From contig JASANH010000055.1 in assembly GCA_030248295.1 (NCBI GenBank), positions 302,844-366,843 on the forward strand: a stretch of 64,000 nucleotides of DNA. Direction: 5' to 3'. Of the stretch, positions 49,048-60,281 are shown piece by piece (within the stretch, counting starts at the first letter, position 1; the number at the start of each line of letters is the position of its first letter). This DNA is from Mesodorylaimus sp. YZB2_4 (lineage: Eukaryota > Nematoda > Enoplea > Dorylaimida > Dorylaimidae). The notes under the pieces are model-generated. The model worked only from the letters and a program-made list of their open reading frames with translations. It searched no databases and was not told where the DNA came from. Position numbers and translations under genes: made by a program.

Positions 49048-49135
49048 GAATCGGATAATCCGAATTTTCGGATCTCGATTTTTCGGATCGGATCGGATAT
49101 CCGATCCGAACGGATGGGATCCGATCCGATCAGGT
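49048..49135. repeat. CGGAT/GGATC tract in left arm
   Basis: A dense run of ATCCGA / CGGAT words including CGGATCGGATCGGATATCCG, partly self-complementary. Related to the tract at 45,276. Mirrored at about 61,560-61,650. Confidence 0.65.
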
Positions 49136-50409
49136 CGTGAAATGCAAGGCGAGACTAGGTTGGCCAGGCTCCCTCGGCGACGCATGCATTACACTTTTGT
49201 AAAATCGATTCGTAAGGTCGTGGGGTCGATTTCCTGCCGGATTTTATCCTTTCTGTTTTACACACCAAAGGCTAGTACTCGCATGAACATCCTTATTCGT
49301 ACCTTGGAATGCGGCCCTCTACTGCCATAAACCTAGTCGGAATCAGCGAGGACTTGTTGCAGTAAGGTCGCAGCTGTCATAGGAGGGTATGAGTACTTTA
49401 TGTTTAGCCTAGCCAGCGACACTAGAACGGAAAATTTAGCTTCTGTGGAGCCACCTTGCTAATAGCATCGTTTTAGGCGACCAACCTACTGCGATAGAAC
49501 TCATGACTGTCAGCCTCTGTTTGCCATTTCTTAATTCCCTGAATAAAGCATCTGAGGCTGGGGATGCCCTGTTACACTTTATATCACTAGCGATTCTGTT
49601 TGATCTCAAAACATTTAAAAAAGCCGCCGAGGAAGCCCAGCCAACCTAGTCTCGCCCTGCATCTGGTCAGAGTACAGTGGCTGGGCTAACTTTGTCGTTG
49701 TCTGATAACAGATTTTTTGAGAACTATCAATACTTTTTCGCACCTGTATTTTGGCTGGGGATTCAGAATACATGCAAGAAATTTGCAGTCTTGTGAGTAG
49801 CGAGCGTATTCGGGATTCCTACTTTGATCTCCTATTCAGAAATGGTTTGTGAGATTACCTGTATAGAATTTTCTGACTTGTTAAAAAATTTTGAAGTACA
49901 TTCGTGGATGCCTGGCAAAGACCCACATACTGTAGAGGGTTAGCGTCCAAGTCCTGCATTGGATCTGAAATTAGACCAAACCTAACCCAACCACAGCCCG
50001 CCGAGCCAAGGCTTGGCCCTCGAGGGCCACATACAGCTCAAACACAGGCCCACGTAATTTTTAAAAATTGAACCCAAACCCAACCCAACTTTGTTACCAC
50101 ATATCCTCAGTTTTAATATTCCGAAGCCAAATGTCAAAAACCCGAAGAAACAATTTGCATTCTTCTACCATTAGAATAAATCACTAAAAATATTTTGCAC
50201 AGTTTCAATTGCATCGGCGGGAGGCGTAATTTTACGGGATTTTAAAAAAGTTGGGGTTATCTGGGTTTAGCTTTTTGACCCAATCCAGCCTGGGAATTTT
50301 CACTAGTCCACCCAACCCAAACCCATCCCCATGGACATAACGCCTAACCCAACCAAAAACCCACTGGGTCTGGGTGGGTTTGGGACCAATCGCAGGACCT
50401 GCTTACTGT

Positions 50410-51049
50410 TGTAACCCCCCGCCTGGTAGGCCATGGCGAATGGGAGAGAGTAATCGATACTCTCCCCTGGCTGGGAAACGTCAACCCCTCAGGTTGATGT
50501 TTCAGCCGTAGGTATAGTCGCAAGACTATCCTACTCCAGTCGGAGTTTTTGTCCCGCCGACTTCGGTCGGCCGCTCTCTCCTACGCCTGCCAGGCTTGGT
50601 TACATTGGCGTCACGAACCTTGGGGCCATCCATTGTGGTGTAAGTCCTCGTCGAACCGCTGGGTGCGCCCATGTTCGTCACGGTCTAGGGCGTTTAGACC
50701 AACACTGGCACGGCCAGCCTAGCCAGCTGGTCCCAGTACCGTATGCACTGCGTAGGCAGTGTGTGTGAGGTCGGCCCTCTATCTTATTGGGAGGGGGAGG
50801 TCTTCCTTCCGGGAAGAGCGACGGGGTCGTCGCTTCTTCTGTCGATGGGAGGAATGTAACCCCCGCCTGATAGGCCATGGCGAGTGGGAGAGAGTAATCG
50901 ATACTCTCCCCTGGCTGGGAAACGTCAACCCCTCGGGTTGATGTTTCAGCCGTACGTATAGTCGCAAGACTATCCTGCTCCAGTCAGAGTTTTTGTCCCG
51001 CCGACTTCGGTCGGCCGCCTCCCTCCTACGCATGCCAGGCTTGGTTACA
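50410..51049 (+). mobile_element. TRIM (terminal-repeat retrotransposon in miniature)
   Basis: Two direct repeats of 195 bp (50,410-50,604 and 50,855-51,049), each starting TGTAACCCC and ending TTGGTTACA, are LTR-like TG..CA ends with short inverted tips. The internal part is only 250 bp. One base after the left repeat, TGGCGTCACGAACC (50,606) is positioned and shaped as a tRNA primer-binding site. GATGGGAGGAA immediately before the right repeat is a polypurine tract. The flanking direct repeat CTGT (50,406-50,409 and 51,050-51,053) is the target duplication. No gag or pol, so mobilisation in trans would be needed. The LTRs differ at several positions. Orientation is from PBS to polypurine tract. 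Confidence 0.85.
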
Positions 51050-51099
51050 CTGTTCATCCTGTGCAAGCACCAGCCTCCCAGGATGATACTGAGTGGGAG

Positions 51100-51375
51100 A
51101 GGGGGGCAAAGGGAGGGTCATTCCCGGCTGGTGTTCGAGCACCCTCGTTCGGCGTCCGCCACTTGACGGTACCGTGTGAGTCGCCCAGAGCCAGGTGCGC
51201 AAGGCAAGCGACGGACTTACTAAACTGCCGTCGAAGACTGGTTCCCACTCTGAGAAAAGAGCCTTACTAAACAGCCATCCTCAGCTGGAACAGAGCTGTG
51301 GCCTCCTGGTCAGGGCTGTTGGCCCAAGCAATGTGGGACCAACGCCTTTAAAGAGCCACCGCGGCTCCCATTCCA
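51100..51375 (-). mobile_element. tRNA-derived SINE in left arm, second copy
   Basis: Minus strand from GGGAGCCGCGGTGGCTCTTT through GGAGGCCACAGCTCTGTTCC (A/B-box-like), CGACGGCAGTTTAGTAAGTC, CTGGCTCTGGGCGACTCACA and GGTACCGTCAAGTGGCGGAC. It shares GACTCAC-CGGTACCGTC with the SINEs at 11,288 and 12,388 and GGCAGTTTAGT with the SINE at 46,860. Mirrored at 59,320-59,595. Confidence 0.6.
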
Positions 51376-51724
51376 GCCAGGTTTACCTGGGAACTTATTA
51401 TGGCATATTCAGAAATTAAATGTGATTGTACTCCTGATGAGAATTTTCAAAAATTATAGCCTTACTCACGAGTCACGACTGTGGTCGACTCGCGACTCGT
51501 CAAACTATAGTTAGTCCCCCCCCCCCCCCCGCAATCATCAGAGTTGCTATTTCCGCGCCAGGACAGCGGGCAGACGTGGCCGCGCAAAATATGTACAAAA
51601 ACAAGGAGCCAGCGATTGTCGTCACTGCAAGGCCATAGCAATGCTAGCAGCAAGTACTGTACATTTGCGAAGTACAGGAGTACAAGAGGATGTCAGGACT
51701 GTAAGGCACTGTCAAGAGGGTCCT

Positions 51725-54062
51725 GTGACGATTTCCGCACTTGGTCGTTTGCCCCATTGAGACGAATCCCCCACAGTGTCTGGTGGGGGGAATCGACTCA
51801 CTGAGACATGAAACGGCTACCCCGGTGGGATGGTTCCCCCCCCCCCTGTGTCGTCCCCCCCCCCCCATAATTTTGCCCTGATGTGCAGGTACGACTTGGG
51901 TTGCGAAAACCAGCACGTGTGTATTAGATATCGTGTGTATATCCTGAAAGCCCGATAGTCTTGCAGTATGCATGGCAGTGTGAAGCACAAGTTTGCTGCT
52001 GCAGCTCATGTGCAAGGTGTTCAGGCTGCGAAGTTTTTGAACTCCCCACGTACTTATTCCTGGATGGATATTTTACACGCTTCCACATGTAATAGTGATG
52101 AAACAAGTGCATGTAATAGTAGACCAGACCAGTTTTCTCTACCAATTAAGGCATGGTTCAAGTCCCAAACGCACGACTGTGTACCTAAGACTGCATCAAT
52201 AAAAAGAGGAGATATTGGAATATTTAGACAGTAGGACCTTATCGTTATTGAATTGACCAGTATGGCAGCTGAAGATTTTGGCGAAGCAGTTTTCTCACTT
52301 ACAAAACATCAGGTTCCTCTTCTTATCGTTAGGCCTAGATCAACAAGGCTTTTTTTGTATCTGCTTAAAGTTTTTTCAGATACAGTAATTAGACTTGAAA
52401 ATCCATCAATCAGGACGCTATCGACATGAAAAATTTTTTATCGCATATTAATATCAAGATAAAAATCGGTCAGATCTGTCCCAGTGGGCGTTAGACGATG
52501 TGGCATTTTTGTATACGACCAAGAATGATCTTGCGATCAGTGGAAAATCATTAGAAATACGCTAATAATTCTTGCTTAATGCTCGAATTGGCTTTTCCAA
52601 GGCTTCTTCAATAGCCAGCTGGTCTCAGAGGTCCATCGCATTCAGTTTTCTCCTGTCCCTACACACAAATACACAGGGAATTACTAGTGTGATCGGGTCG
52701 AAATCATCCCATGGTTTTAATTTTTTATTCTCCGATCACACACATACGAACTTACCGTTTAGCGATTTCCAGACATTATTCCACGTCCATTTAATTGTTT
52801 TCAATCATTTTTAATAAAAAACCATGAAATTTTTTATATCTGGATCGAAAAAATTCGATAAAAATCGATCAGGTACAAAATTTTCAGCCTCCGAAATGGT
52901 ATAGATCCAGTTTTCCACGATTTCGTGCTTTGAACAGACATCCTTACAGGTTGTTGAAAGTGGTTGAACGCGGCGGGCGGGGAAGTGGTGCGCGCGGGAA
53001 CTTTAAAACGACCTTTTAATCACTGGGACAAATTGGTCCAGAGCACTTCATGTTGGGCTGAAAAAATACCCCGCCGGGGATTCCCGTCAAGGAAGTGACC
53101 CTTGCTAAAAAACGCATTGAAATCGACCCAGAAAACATTTTTCTAAGTTCTTTTTTTTGTTTTTTCGTTCCGATCCTAAATAACATTTTACCGCTATGCG
53201 GCGCGAGCATGTGTGCGCGGCGAGGGGTTACGGTGCTGCACGGCGCATCATTTTGGCAGACACAGAATTTCCAAAAATTTTAGATAAGATTATCGATCTC
53301 TATAGCTTGATTCCCCATTCATTTCCGCATAGTTTGATCATTTCGATATGATTGTGGTAAATCCGTTGATTTACAACGATTTATTTTATCACGTCCTCCC
53401 ATTTTTTTCGCCCACCTGTCAACGTGCTACCTGCGCATACCTGTGCGCGCCCCCCCCGGGCCAATCATCGATTTAGATCGAATTTGGTGATAATTAGTGA
53501 CAACCTGGCGATCAAAGATATGAAACTCTTTAAAACAGGTTAGTTGTGTTGTATTACACTGGTTTTTCGATTGGGTGATAAATAATTAGTGTTAATTGGT
53601 CCAATGGAAATTCCCATTTACCGTGGGGTCTTATATGACCCATGGGAGTACAAGGGCTAGAGTGACCTCCTACTTGGCTGGCGAGAGTGTCCAGGAGCAA
53701 ACGCGAGGCAAACGTTTTAGGTCACTTTTACAACGCGCATTAGACCATAAAACTTGCATGATGATTCAACAAAATAGTGGAGTATTTGAGGCATATTTCA
53801 TATCTTCCAAGATAAGTGATGACGATTTGTGTATGGGTAGTTGCTCCAGACGAAGGCTTAAACTTGAATAGCCGCAGTTTCTCAACACTGATGGTGGGGG
53901 AAAACGCAGTGGAGGAACCATCCCAATGGGGTAATCGTCATCGGGGAACCGTACATGTCTGAGTGATCGATTCCCCCACTAGACAAGGTGGGAGAAACGA
54001 CACAGTGGGGATTCGTTTAATCGTTAGTGGGGGAATCAACAAAGTGGAGGAAATGTCTTACA
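51725..54062. mobile_element. Fold-back (TIR) element of about 2.3 kb with G-run sub-repeat termini
   Basis: 51,725-51,868 and the reverse complement of 53,890-54,062 match over about 140-170 bp: TCTGGTGGGGGGAATCGACT against TCTAGTGGGGGAATCGAT, CACTGAGACATG against CACTCAGACATG, GGGATGGTTCC on both. The termini consist of degenerate units of the form CCCCAYTGTGTCGTTT, giving regularly spaced runs of 4-11 G or C. The interior has short frames only (for example 51,968-52,234), none recognised. Outer ends and target duplication are not resolved. Mirrored at about 56,630-58,970. Confidence 0.6.
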
Positions 54063-54223
54063 ATCGTGAAGAGCAATAAAACTATATTTGCGAACCGTGT
54101 ACACACAAATTGCGTTGTCGGTAATTTTTTATTGCCCTTGTCAACGTAAGTGCAGTATGATCATACTACCAAGTGCCTGCGCTTTCTTTATCAAGTTAAT
54201 CAATTTCCTGCGGCACGACATTT

Positions 54224-54842
54224 TTAATTATGCAGCAAAACCGCTTTCAAAAATTTATCGGCCAGTTTGCAGGAAGACTTGGCACACGGCGGGCCAGCTT
54301 ACGAACGTCTTTGTCTGGAAGGAAAAACTGGGCACGTGTGGCGGTTAACACAGGGCGAGCAAACACCAGCTTACGTTTTGAGCATAATCCACACGACTTG
54401 GGGCAGAGTACTTGAATCGCCTCATGGCCTAGCTTGGCTACATCTTTGCACAATTTTTGTGGTTTAGTTCCGCCACCATGGCTAGCTGGTGTGATCGGTC
54501 TTCGCGTTGTGCTGCTTGTTGTGGGGTGACGAGTAGTTGTTGCTCCATTGTGACCATGACCATGTGCGTGATGTCCATGATTGTGACCATGCCAGTGCCC
54601 CATTGTGCCAATACCCATGATGGTTATGTCCCAGGCCGAAATCTAAGTCTATGACACCAAGTCCAAGGCCAATTGTTGGCCTGTTTGGCCCTTTTGTTGT
54701 ACCCTTTGGAGTCGAAGTGGTTGGCGTTGGTGTTGTGGTGGCTGTAGTGGTTGGCCCTTTGTGTGGTGGTTGTAGTTGTTGGCGTTGGTGTTGTAGTGGC
54801 TGTAGTGGTTGGTTTTGGTGTGGTGGTGGTAGTTCTTGTAGT
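54224..54842 (-). pseudogene. Left-arm partial copy of the Thr/His-rich ShKT-like gene, frameshifted
   Basis: Reverse-complement copy of 55,843-56,461. It includes the Thr-rich block, the His-rich block (WHGHNHGHHAHGHGHNG) and the Cys block (VLCPKSCGLCSK). Relative to the right arm it has an extra G in the codons before GHWHGHNHG (near 54,598), a missing G in the last exon (near 54,286) and indels in the Thr-rich part, so it cannot be read through. Its 5' side stops at the palindrome boundary. It is either a degraded duplicate or a poorly corrected copy of the same locus. Confidence 0.75.
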
Positions 54843-55842
54843 CAGGCCAACAACCACAACCACCACACAAAAGCCAGTAACCACAACCTCTACACAAAGG
54901 ACATACTACAACCACTACAGCAAGGCCAACAACTACAACTACTTCAACAAGGCTATCCACTACAATCACCACCACACAAAGGCCAACAACCACAACCGCC
55001 TCACAAAAGGCAACAACCACAACCACTACACAAAGGTCAACTACTACAACCACTACAGCAAGGCCAACAACTACAACTACTACAGCAAGGCCATTCACCA
55101 CAACACCAAGGCCAACGTCCACAAACATAACTACTTTAAAGCCAGCTACTACTACCACCACCCAAGCAATGCCGTCCTATGGTCCTTCTACGACTACTCG
55201 CCTAGTTGTTACGACACCTCAAAGTGGCCATACACGTGGGTCTTCTAGTTAATGGGCATTTGGTATAAACTTTTTGTCGCTGTCTTTTTCAGATTGTGAA
55301 GATGCTCATCCAGTCGCATGCCCTTTGCTTTGTTCATCTTTGTGTGAAGTTATTAGCCTGGATTATTCTGACGCTGATTCCAGATCAAGTGATACCTCTG
55401 ATGAGCATGGCTCCCAAGCTGTCATTAAGCCAGACATTTGGAAGCCATTCGAGAAGCCTGTTGGTTCGACTTCTATTGATAAACCTAGTAGCTGGAAGCC
55501 AGTGGGTAAGCCAGGTACCTGGAAGCCTTCTAAGAAACCCAGCCGGAAACCAGGTGGACTTTCTGCATCATGGGAGAATATTGGACATCTTGGTGGTGTT
55601 TCTGACCTGACTGTATTTGATCCGTGGTGGGGATTTCCATCACGACTCGGACGTAGAGGTAAGCAAGTGCTGTGTTTTCCCTCGTCGTTTCATCAAGCTT
55701 GAAAGTTTTCTGCTTAGATCGTAAGCATGCTGGAAATACAAGATGGTTCGGTTTTTTCTTTGGTGGACACAGTGAAGAACGACAAACAACTACTACTCGC
55801 CGCCCAACAACAACGACTACGACGACGCTACCACCAACAACT
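54843..55842. other. Unique 1,000 bp spacer (loop) of the palindrome
   Basis: The interval between the two arms, exactly 1,000 bp by the boundaries given above. It carries only coding and intron sequence of the Thr-rich gene reading plus. It is not repeated elsewhere in the window, although its Thr-coding repeats resemble those just inside the right arm. Confidence 0.85.
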
Positions 55843-56461
55843 ACTACAAGAACTACCACCACCACACCAAAACCAACCACTACAGCCACTACAACACCAA
55901 CGCCAACAACTACAACCACGACACAAAGGCCAACCACGACAACCACCACAACACCAACGCCAACCACTTCGACTCCAAAGGGTACAACAAAAGGGCCAAA
56001 CAGGCCAACAATTGGCCTTGGACTTGGTGTCATAGACTTAGATTTCGGCCTGGGACATAACCATCATGGGTATTGGCACAATGGGCACTGGCATGGTCAC
56101 AATCATGGACATCACGCACATGGTCATGGTCACAATGGAGCAACAACTACTCGTCACCCCACAACAAGCAGCACAACGCGAAGACCGATCACACCAGCTA
56201 GCCATGGTGGCGGAACTAAACCACAAAAATTGTGCAAAGATGTAGCCAAGCTAGGCCATGAGGCGATTCAAGTACTCTGCCCCAAGTCGTGTGGATTATG
56301 CTCAAAACGTAAGCTGGTGTTTGCTCGCCCTGTGTGTAACCGCCACACGTGCCCAGTTTTTCCTTCCAGACAAAGACGTTCGTAAGCTGGCCCGCCGTGT
56401 CGCCAAGTCTTCCTGCAAACTGGCCGATAAATTTTTGAAAGCGGTTTTGCTGCATAATTAA
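54843..56461 (+). CDS. Thr/His-rich secreted-type protein with ShKT-like cysteine motifs, 5' end missing
   Basis: Exons: up to 55,247; 55,293-55,658; 55,718-56,308; 56,370-56,461, all in phase. The order is a mucin-like Thr/Pro-rich stretch, a Cys block (CEDAHPVACPLLCSSLC), a Trp-Lys-Pro repeat region (IWKPFEKP, SWKPVGKPGTWKPSKKP), a second Thr-rich stretch, a His-rich segment (HWHGHNHGHHAHGHGHNG) that could bind metal, a ShKT-like end (KLCKDVAKLGHEAIQ then VLCPKSCGLC; four of the usual six cysteines) and a basic C-terminus to TAA 56,461. Thr-rich proteins with ShKT domains are typical extracellular or cuticle-surface proteins of nematodes. No start codon or signal peptide is present: upstream of 54,843 the sequence becomes the inverted left arm. 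A +1 frameshift near 54,900 is also apparent. The gene crosses the spacer/right-arm boundary without a break. Confidence 0.7.
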
Positions 56462-56629
56462 AAATGTCGTGCCGCAGGAAATTGATTAACTTGATAAAGA
56501 AAGCGCAGGCACTTGGTAGTATGATCATACTGCACTTACGTTGACAAGGGCAATAAAAAATTACCGACAACGCAATTTGTGTGTACACGGTTCGCAAATA
56601 TAGTTTTATTGCTCTTCACGATTGTAAGA

Positions 56630-58970
56630 CATTTCCTCCACTTTGTTGATTCCCCCACTAACGATTAAACGAATTCCCCACTGTGTCGTTTCTCCCACCT
56701 TGTCTAGTGGGGGAATCGATTCACTCAGACATGTGACGGTTCCCCGATGTGACGATTACCCCATTGGGATGGTTCCTCCACTGCGTCATTTCCCCCACCA
56801 TCAGTGTTGAGAAACTGCGGCTATTCAAGTTTTAAGCCTTCGTCTGGGAGCAACTACCCATACACAAATCGTCATCACTTATCTTGGAAGATATGAAATA
56901 TGCCTCAAATACTCCACTATTTTGTTGAATCATCATGCAAGTTTTATGGTCTAATGCCGCGTTGTAAAAGTGACCTAAAACGTTTGCCTCGCGTTTGCTC
57001 CTGGACACTCTCGCCCAGTCCAAGTAGGAGGTCACTCTAGCCCTTGTACTCCCATGGGTCATATAAGACCCCACGGTAAATGGGAATTTCCATTGGACCA
57101 ATTAACACTAATTATTTATCACCCAATCGAAAAACCAGTGTAATACAACACAACTAACCTGTTTTAAAGAGTTTCATATCTTTGATCGCCAGGTTGTCAC
57201 TAATTATCACCAAATTCGATCTAAATCGATGATTGGCCCGGGGGGGGGGGCGCGCACAGGTATGCGCAGGTAGCACGTTGACAGGTGGGCGAAAAAAATG
57301 GGAGGACGTGATAAAATAAATCGTTGTAAATCAACGGATTTACCACAATCATATCGAAATGATCAAACTATGCGGAAATGAATGGGGAATCAAGCTATAG
57401 AGATCGATAATCTTATCTAAAATTTTTGGAAATTCTGTGTCTGCCAAAATGATGCGCCGTGCAGCACCGTAACCCCTCGCCGCGCACACATGCTCGCGCC
57501 GCATAGCGGTAAAATGTTATTTAGGATCGGAACGAAAAAACAAAAAAAAGAACTTAGAAAAATGTTTTCTGGGTCGATTTCAATGCGTTTTTTAGCAAGG
57601 GTCACTTTCTTGACGGGAATCCCCGGCGGGGTATTTTTTCAGCCCAACATGAAGTGCTCTGGACCAATTTGTCCCAGTGATTAAAAGGTCGTTTTAAAGT
57701 TCCCGCGCGCACCACTTCCCCGCCCGCCGCGTTCAACCACTTTCAACAACCTGTAAGGATGTCTGTTCAAAGCACGAAATCGTGGAAAACTGGATCTATA
57801 CCATTTCGGAGGCTGAAAATTTTGTACCTGATCGATTTTTATCGAATTTTTTCGATCCAGATATAAAAAATTTCATGGTTTTTTATTAAAAATGATTGAA
57901 AACAATTAAATGGACGTGGAATAATGTCTGGAAATCGCTAAACGGTAAGTTCGTATGTGTGTGATCGGAGAATAAAAAATTAAAACCATGGGATGATTTC
58001 GACCCGATCACACTAGTAATTCCCTGTGTATTTGTGTGTAGGGACAGGAGAAAACTGAATGCGATGGACCTCTGAGACCAGCTGGCTATTGAAGAAGCCT
58101 TGGAAAAGCCAATTCGAGCATTAAGCAAGAATTATTAGCGTATTTCTAATGATTTTCCACTGATCGCAAGATCATTCTTGGTCGTATACAAAAATGCCAC
58201 ATCGTCTAACGCCCACTGGGACAGATCTGACCGATTTTTATCTTGATATTAATATGCGATAAAAAATTTTTCATGTCGATAGCGTCCTGATTGATGGATT
58301 TTCAAGTCTAATTACTGTATCTGAAAAAACTTTAAGCAGATACAAAAAAAGCCTTGTTGATCTAGGCCTAACGATAAGAAGAGGAACCTGATGTTTTGTA
58401 AGTGAGAAAACTGCTTCGCCAAAATCTTCAGCTGCCATACTGGTCAATTCAATAACGATAAGGTCCTACTGTCTAAATATTCCAATATCTCCTCTTTTTA
58501 TTGATGCAGTCTTAGGTACACAGTCGTGCGTTTGGGACTTGAACCATGCCTTAATTGGTAGAGAAAACTGGTCTGGTCTACTATTACATGCACTTGTTTC
58601 ATCACTATTACATGTGGAAGCGTGTAAAATATCCATCCAGGAATAAGTACGTGGGGAGTTCAAAAACTTCGCAGCCTGAACACCTTGCACATGAGCTGCA
58701 GCAGCAAACTTGTGCTTCACACTGCCATGCATACTGCAAGACTATCGGGCTTTCAGGATATACACACGATATCTAATACACAGGTGCTGGTTTTCGCAAC
58801 CCAAGTCGTACCTGCACATCAGGGCAAAATTATGGGGGGGGGACGACACAGGGGGGGGGGAACCATCCCACCGGGGTAGCCGTTTCATGTCTCAGTGAGT
58901 CGATTCCCCCCACCAGACACTGTGGGGGATTCGTCTCAATGGGGCAAACGACCAAGTGCGGAAATCGTCA
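56630..58970. mobile_element. Right-arm copy of the fold-back element
   Basis: Mirror of 51,725-54,062. The G-run terminus at about 56,636-56,805 retains bases missing from the left copy (for example CGATGTGACGATTACCCC), so this copy is the better template for defining the repeat unit. Confidence 0.6.
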
Positions 58971-59319
58971 CAGGACCCTCTTGACAGTGCCTTACAGTCC
59001 TGACATCCTCTTGTACTCCTGTACTTCGCAAATGTACAGTACTTGCTGCTAGCATTGCTATGGCCTTGCAGTGACGACAATCGCTGGCTCCTTGTTTTTG
59101 TACATATTTTGCGCGGCCACGTCTGCCCGCTGTCCTGGCGCGGAAATAGCAACTCTGATGATTGCGGGGGGGGGGGACTAACTATAGTTTGACGAGTCGC
59201 GAGTCGACCACAGTCGTGACTCGTGAGTAAGGCTATAATTTTTGAAAATTCTCATCAGGAGTACAATCACATTTAATTTCTGAATATGCCATAATAAGTT
59301 CCCAGGTAAACCTGGCTGG

Positions 59320-59595
59320 AATGGGAGCCGCGGTGGCTCTTTAAAGGCGTTGGTCCCACATTGCTTGGGCCAACAGCCCTGACCAGGAGGCCACAGCTCT
59401 GTTCCAGCTGAGGATGGCTGTTTAGTAAGGCTCTTTTCTCAGAGTGGGAACCAGTCTTCGACGGCAGTTTAGTAAGTCCGTCGCTTGCCTTGCGCACCTG
59501 GCTCTGGGCGACTCACACGGTACCGTCAAGTGGCGGACGCCGAACGAGGGTGCTCGAACACCAGCCGGGAATGACCCTCCCTTTGCCCCCCTCTC
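59320..59595 (+). mobile_element. Right-arm copy of the second arm SINE
   Basis: Mirror of 51,100-51,375, reading plus from GGGAGCCGCGGTGGCTCTTT to CGAACACCAGCCGGGAATG. Confidence 0.6.
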
Positions 59596-59642
59596 CCACT
59601 CAGTATCATCCTGGGAGGCTGGTGCTTGCACAGGATGAACAG

Positions 59643-60281
59643 TGTAACCAAGCCTGGCATGCGTAGGAGGGAGGCGGCCGACCGAAGTCGGCGGGACAAA
59701 AACTCTGACTGGAGCAGGACAGTCTTGCGACTATACGTACGGCTGAAACATCAACCCGAGGGGTTGACGTTTCCCAGCCAGGGGAGAGTATCGATTACTC
59801 TCTCCCTTTCGCCATGGCCTATCAGGCGGGGGTTACATTCCTCCCATCGACAGAAGAAGCGACGACCCCGTCGCTCTTCCCGGAAGGAAGACCTCCCCTC
59901 CCAATAAGATAGAGGGCCGACCTCACACACACTGCCTACGCAGTGCATACGGTACTGGGACCAGCTGGCTAGGCTGGCCGTGCCAGTGTTGGTCTAAACG
60001 CCCTAGACCGTGACGAACATGGGCGCACCCAGCGGTTCGACGAGGACTTACACCACAATGGATGGCCCCAAGGTTCGTGACGCCAATGTAACCAAGCCTG
60101 GCAGGCGTAGGAGAGAGCGGCCGACCGAAGTCGGCGGGACAAAAACTCCGACTGGAGTAGGATAGTCTTGCGACTATACCTACGGCTGAAACATCAACCT
60201 GAGGGGTTGACGTTTCCCAGCCAGGGGAGAGTATCGATTACTCTCTCCCATTCGCCATGGCCTACCAGGCGGGGGGTTACA
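59643..60281 (-). mobile_element. Right-arm copy of the TRIM element
   Basis: Mirror of 50,410-51,049, with LTRs at 59,643-59,836 and about 60,088-60,281. The same CTGT/CAGT flanks are present on both sides, so the element was inserted before the arms were duplicated. Confidence 0.85.

Larger units (their letters stand above)
46632..54842. repeat. Left arm of giant inverted repeat (palindrome)
   Basis: The whole interval is the near-perfect reverse complement of 55,843-64,000. Corresponding positions add up to about 110,690 (for example the TRIM at 50,410-51,049 pairs with 59,643-60,281, and 53,596-53,871 with 56,832-57,101). The inner boundary is exact: AGTTCTTGTAGT ending at 54,842 pairs with ACTACAAGAACT starting at 55,843. 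The outer boundary is not reached, because homology persists to base 64,000 on the other side. Differences are mostly one-base indels, many in homopolymers, with some substitutions. Confidence 0.95.

Noticed and set aside
49970..50405. Telomere-like AACCCAAACCC and TGGGTTTGGG runs
   Set aside because: Units are irregular and dispersed rather than a telomeric array. They may be a degenerate minisatellite but do not support a chromosome end.
50400..51060. CRISPR-like or tandem array interpretation of the 195 bp repeats
   Set aside because: Only two copies, with TG..CA ends, a primer-binding site, a purine tract and a target duplication, which fit a TRIM. The host is a eukaryote.
54649..55161. 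Long Val-rich frames on the minus strand, 54,649-55,161 and 55,530-56,033
   Set aside because: They are the antisense reading of Thr-coding GTN/ACN repeats. The plus-strand reading has splice-consistent exons and recognisable cysteine blocks.
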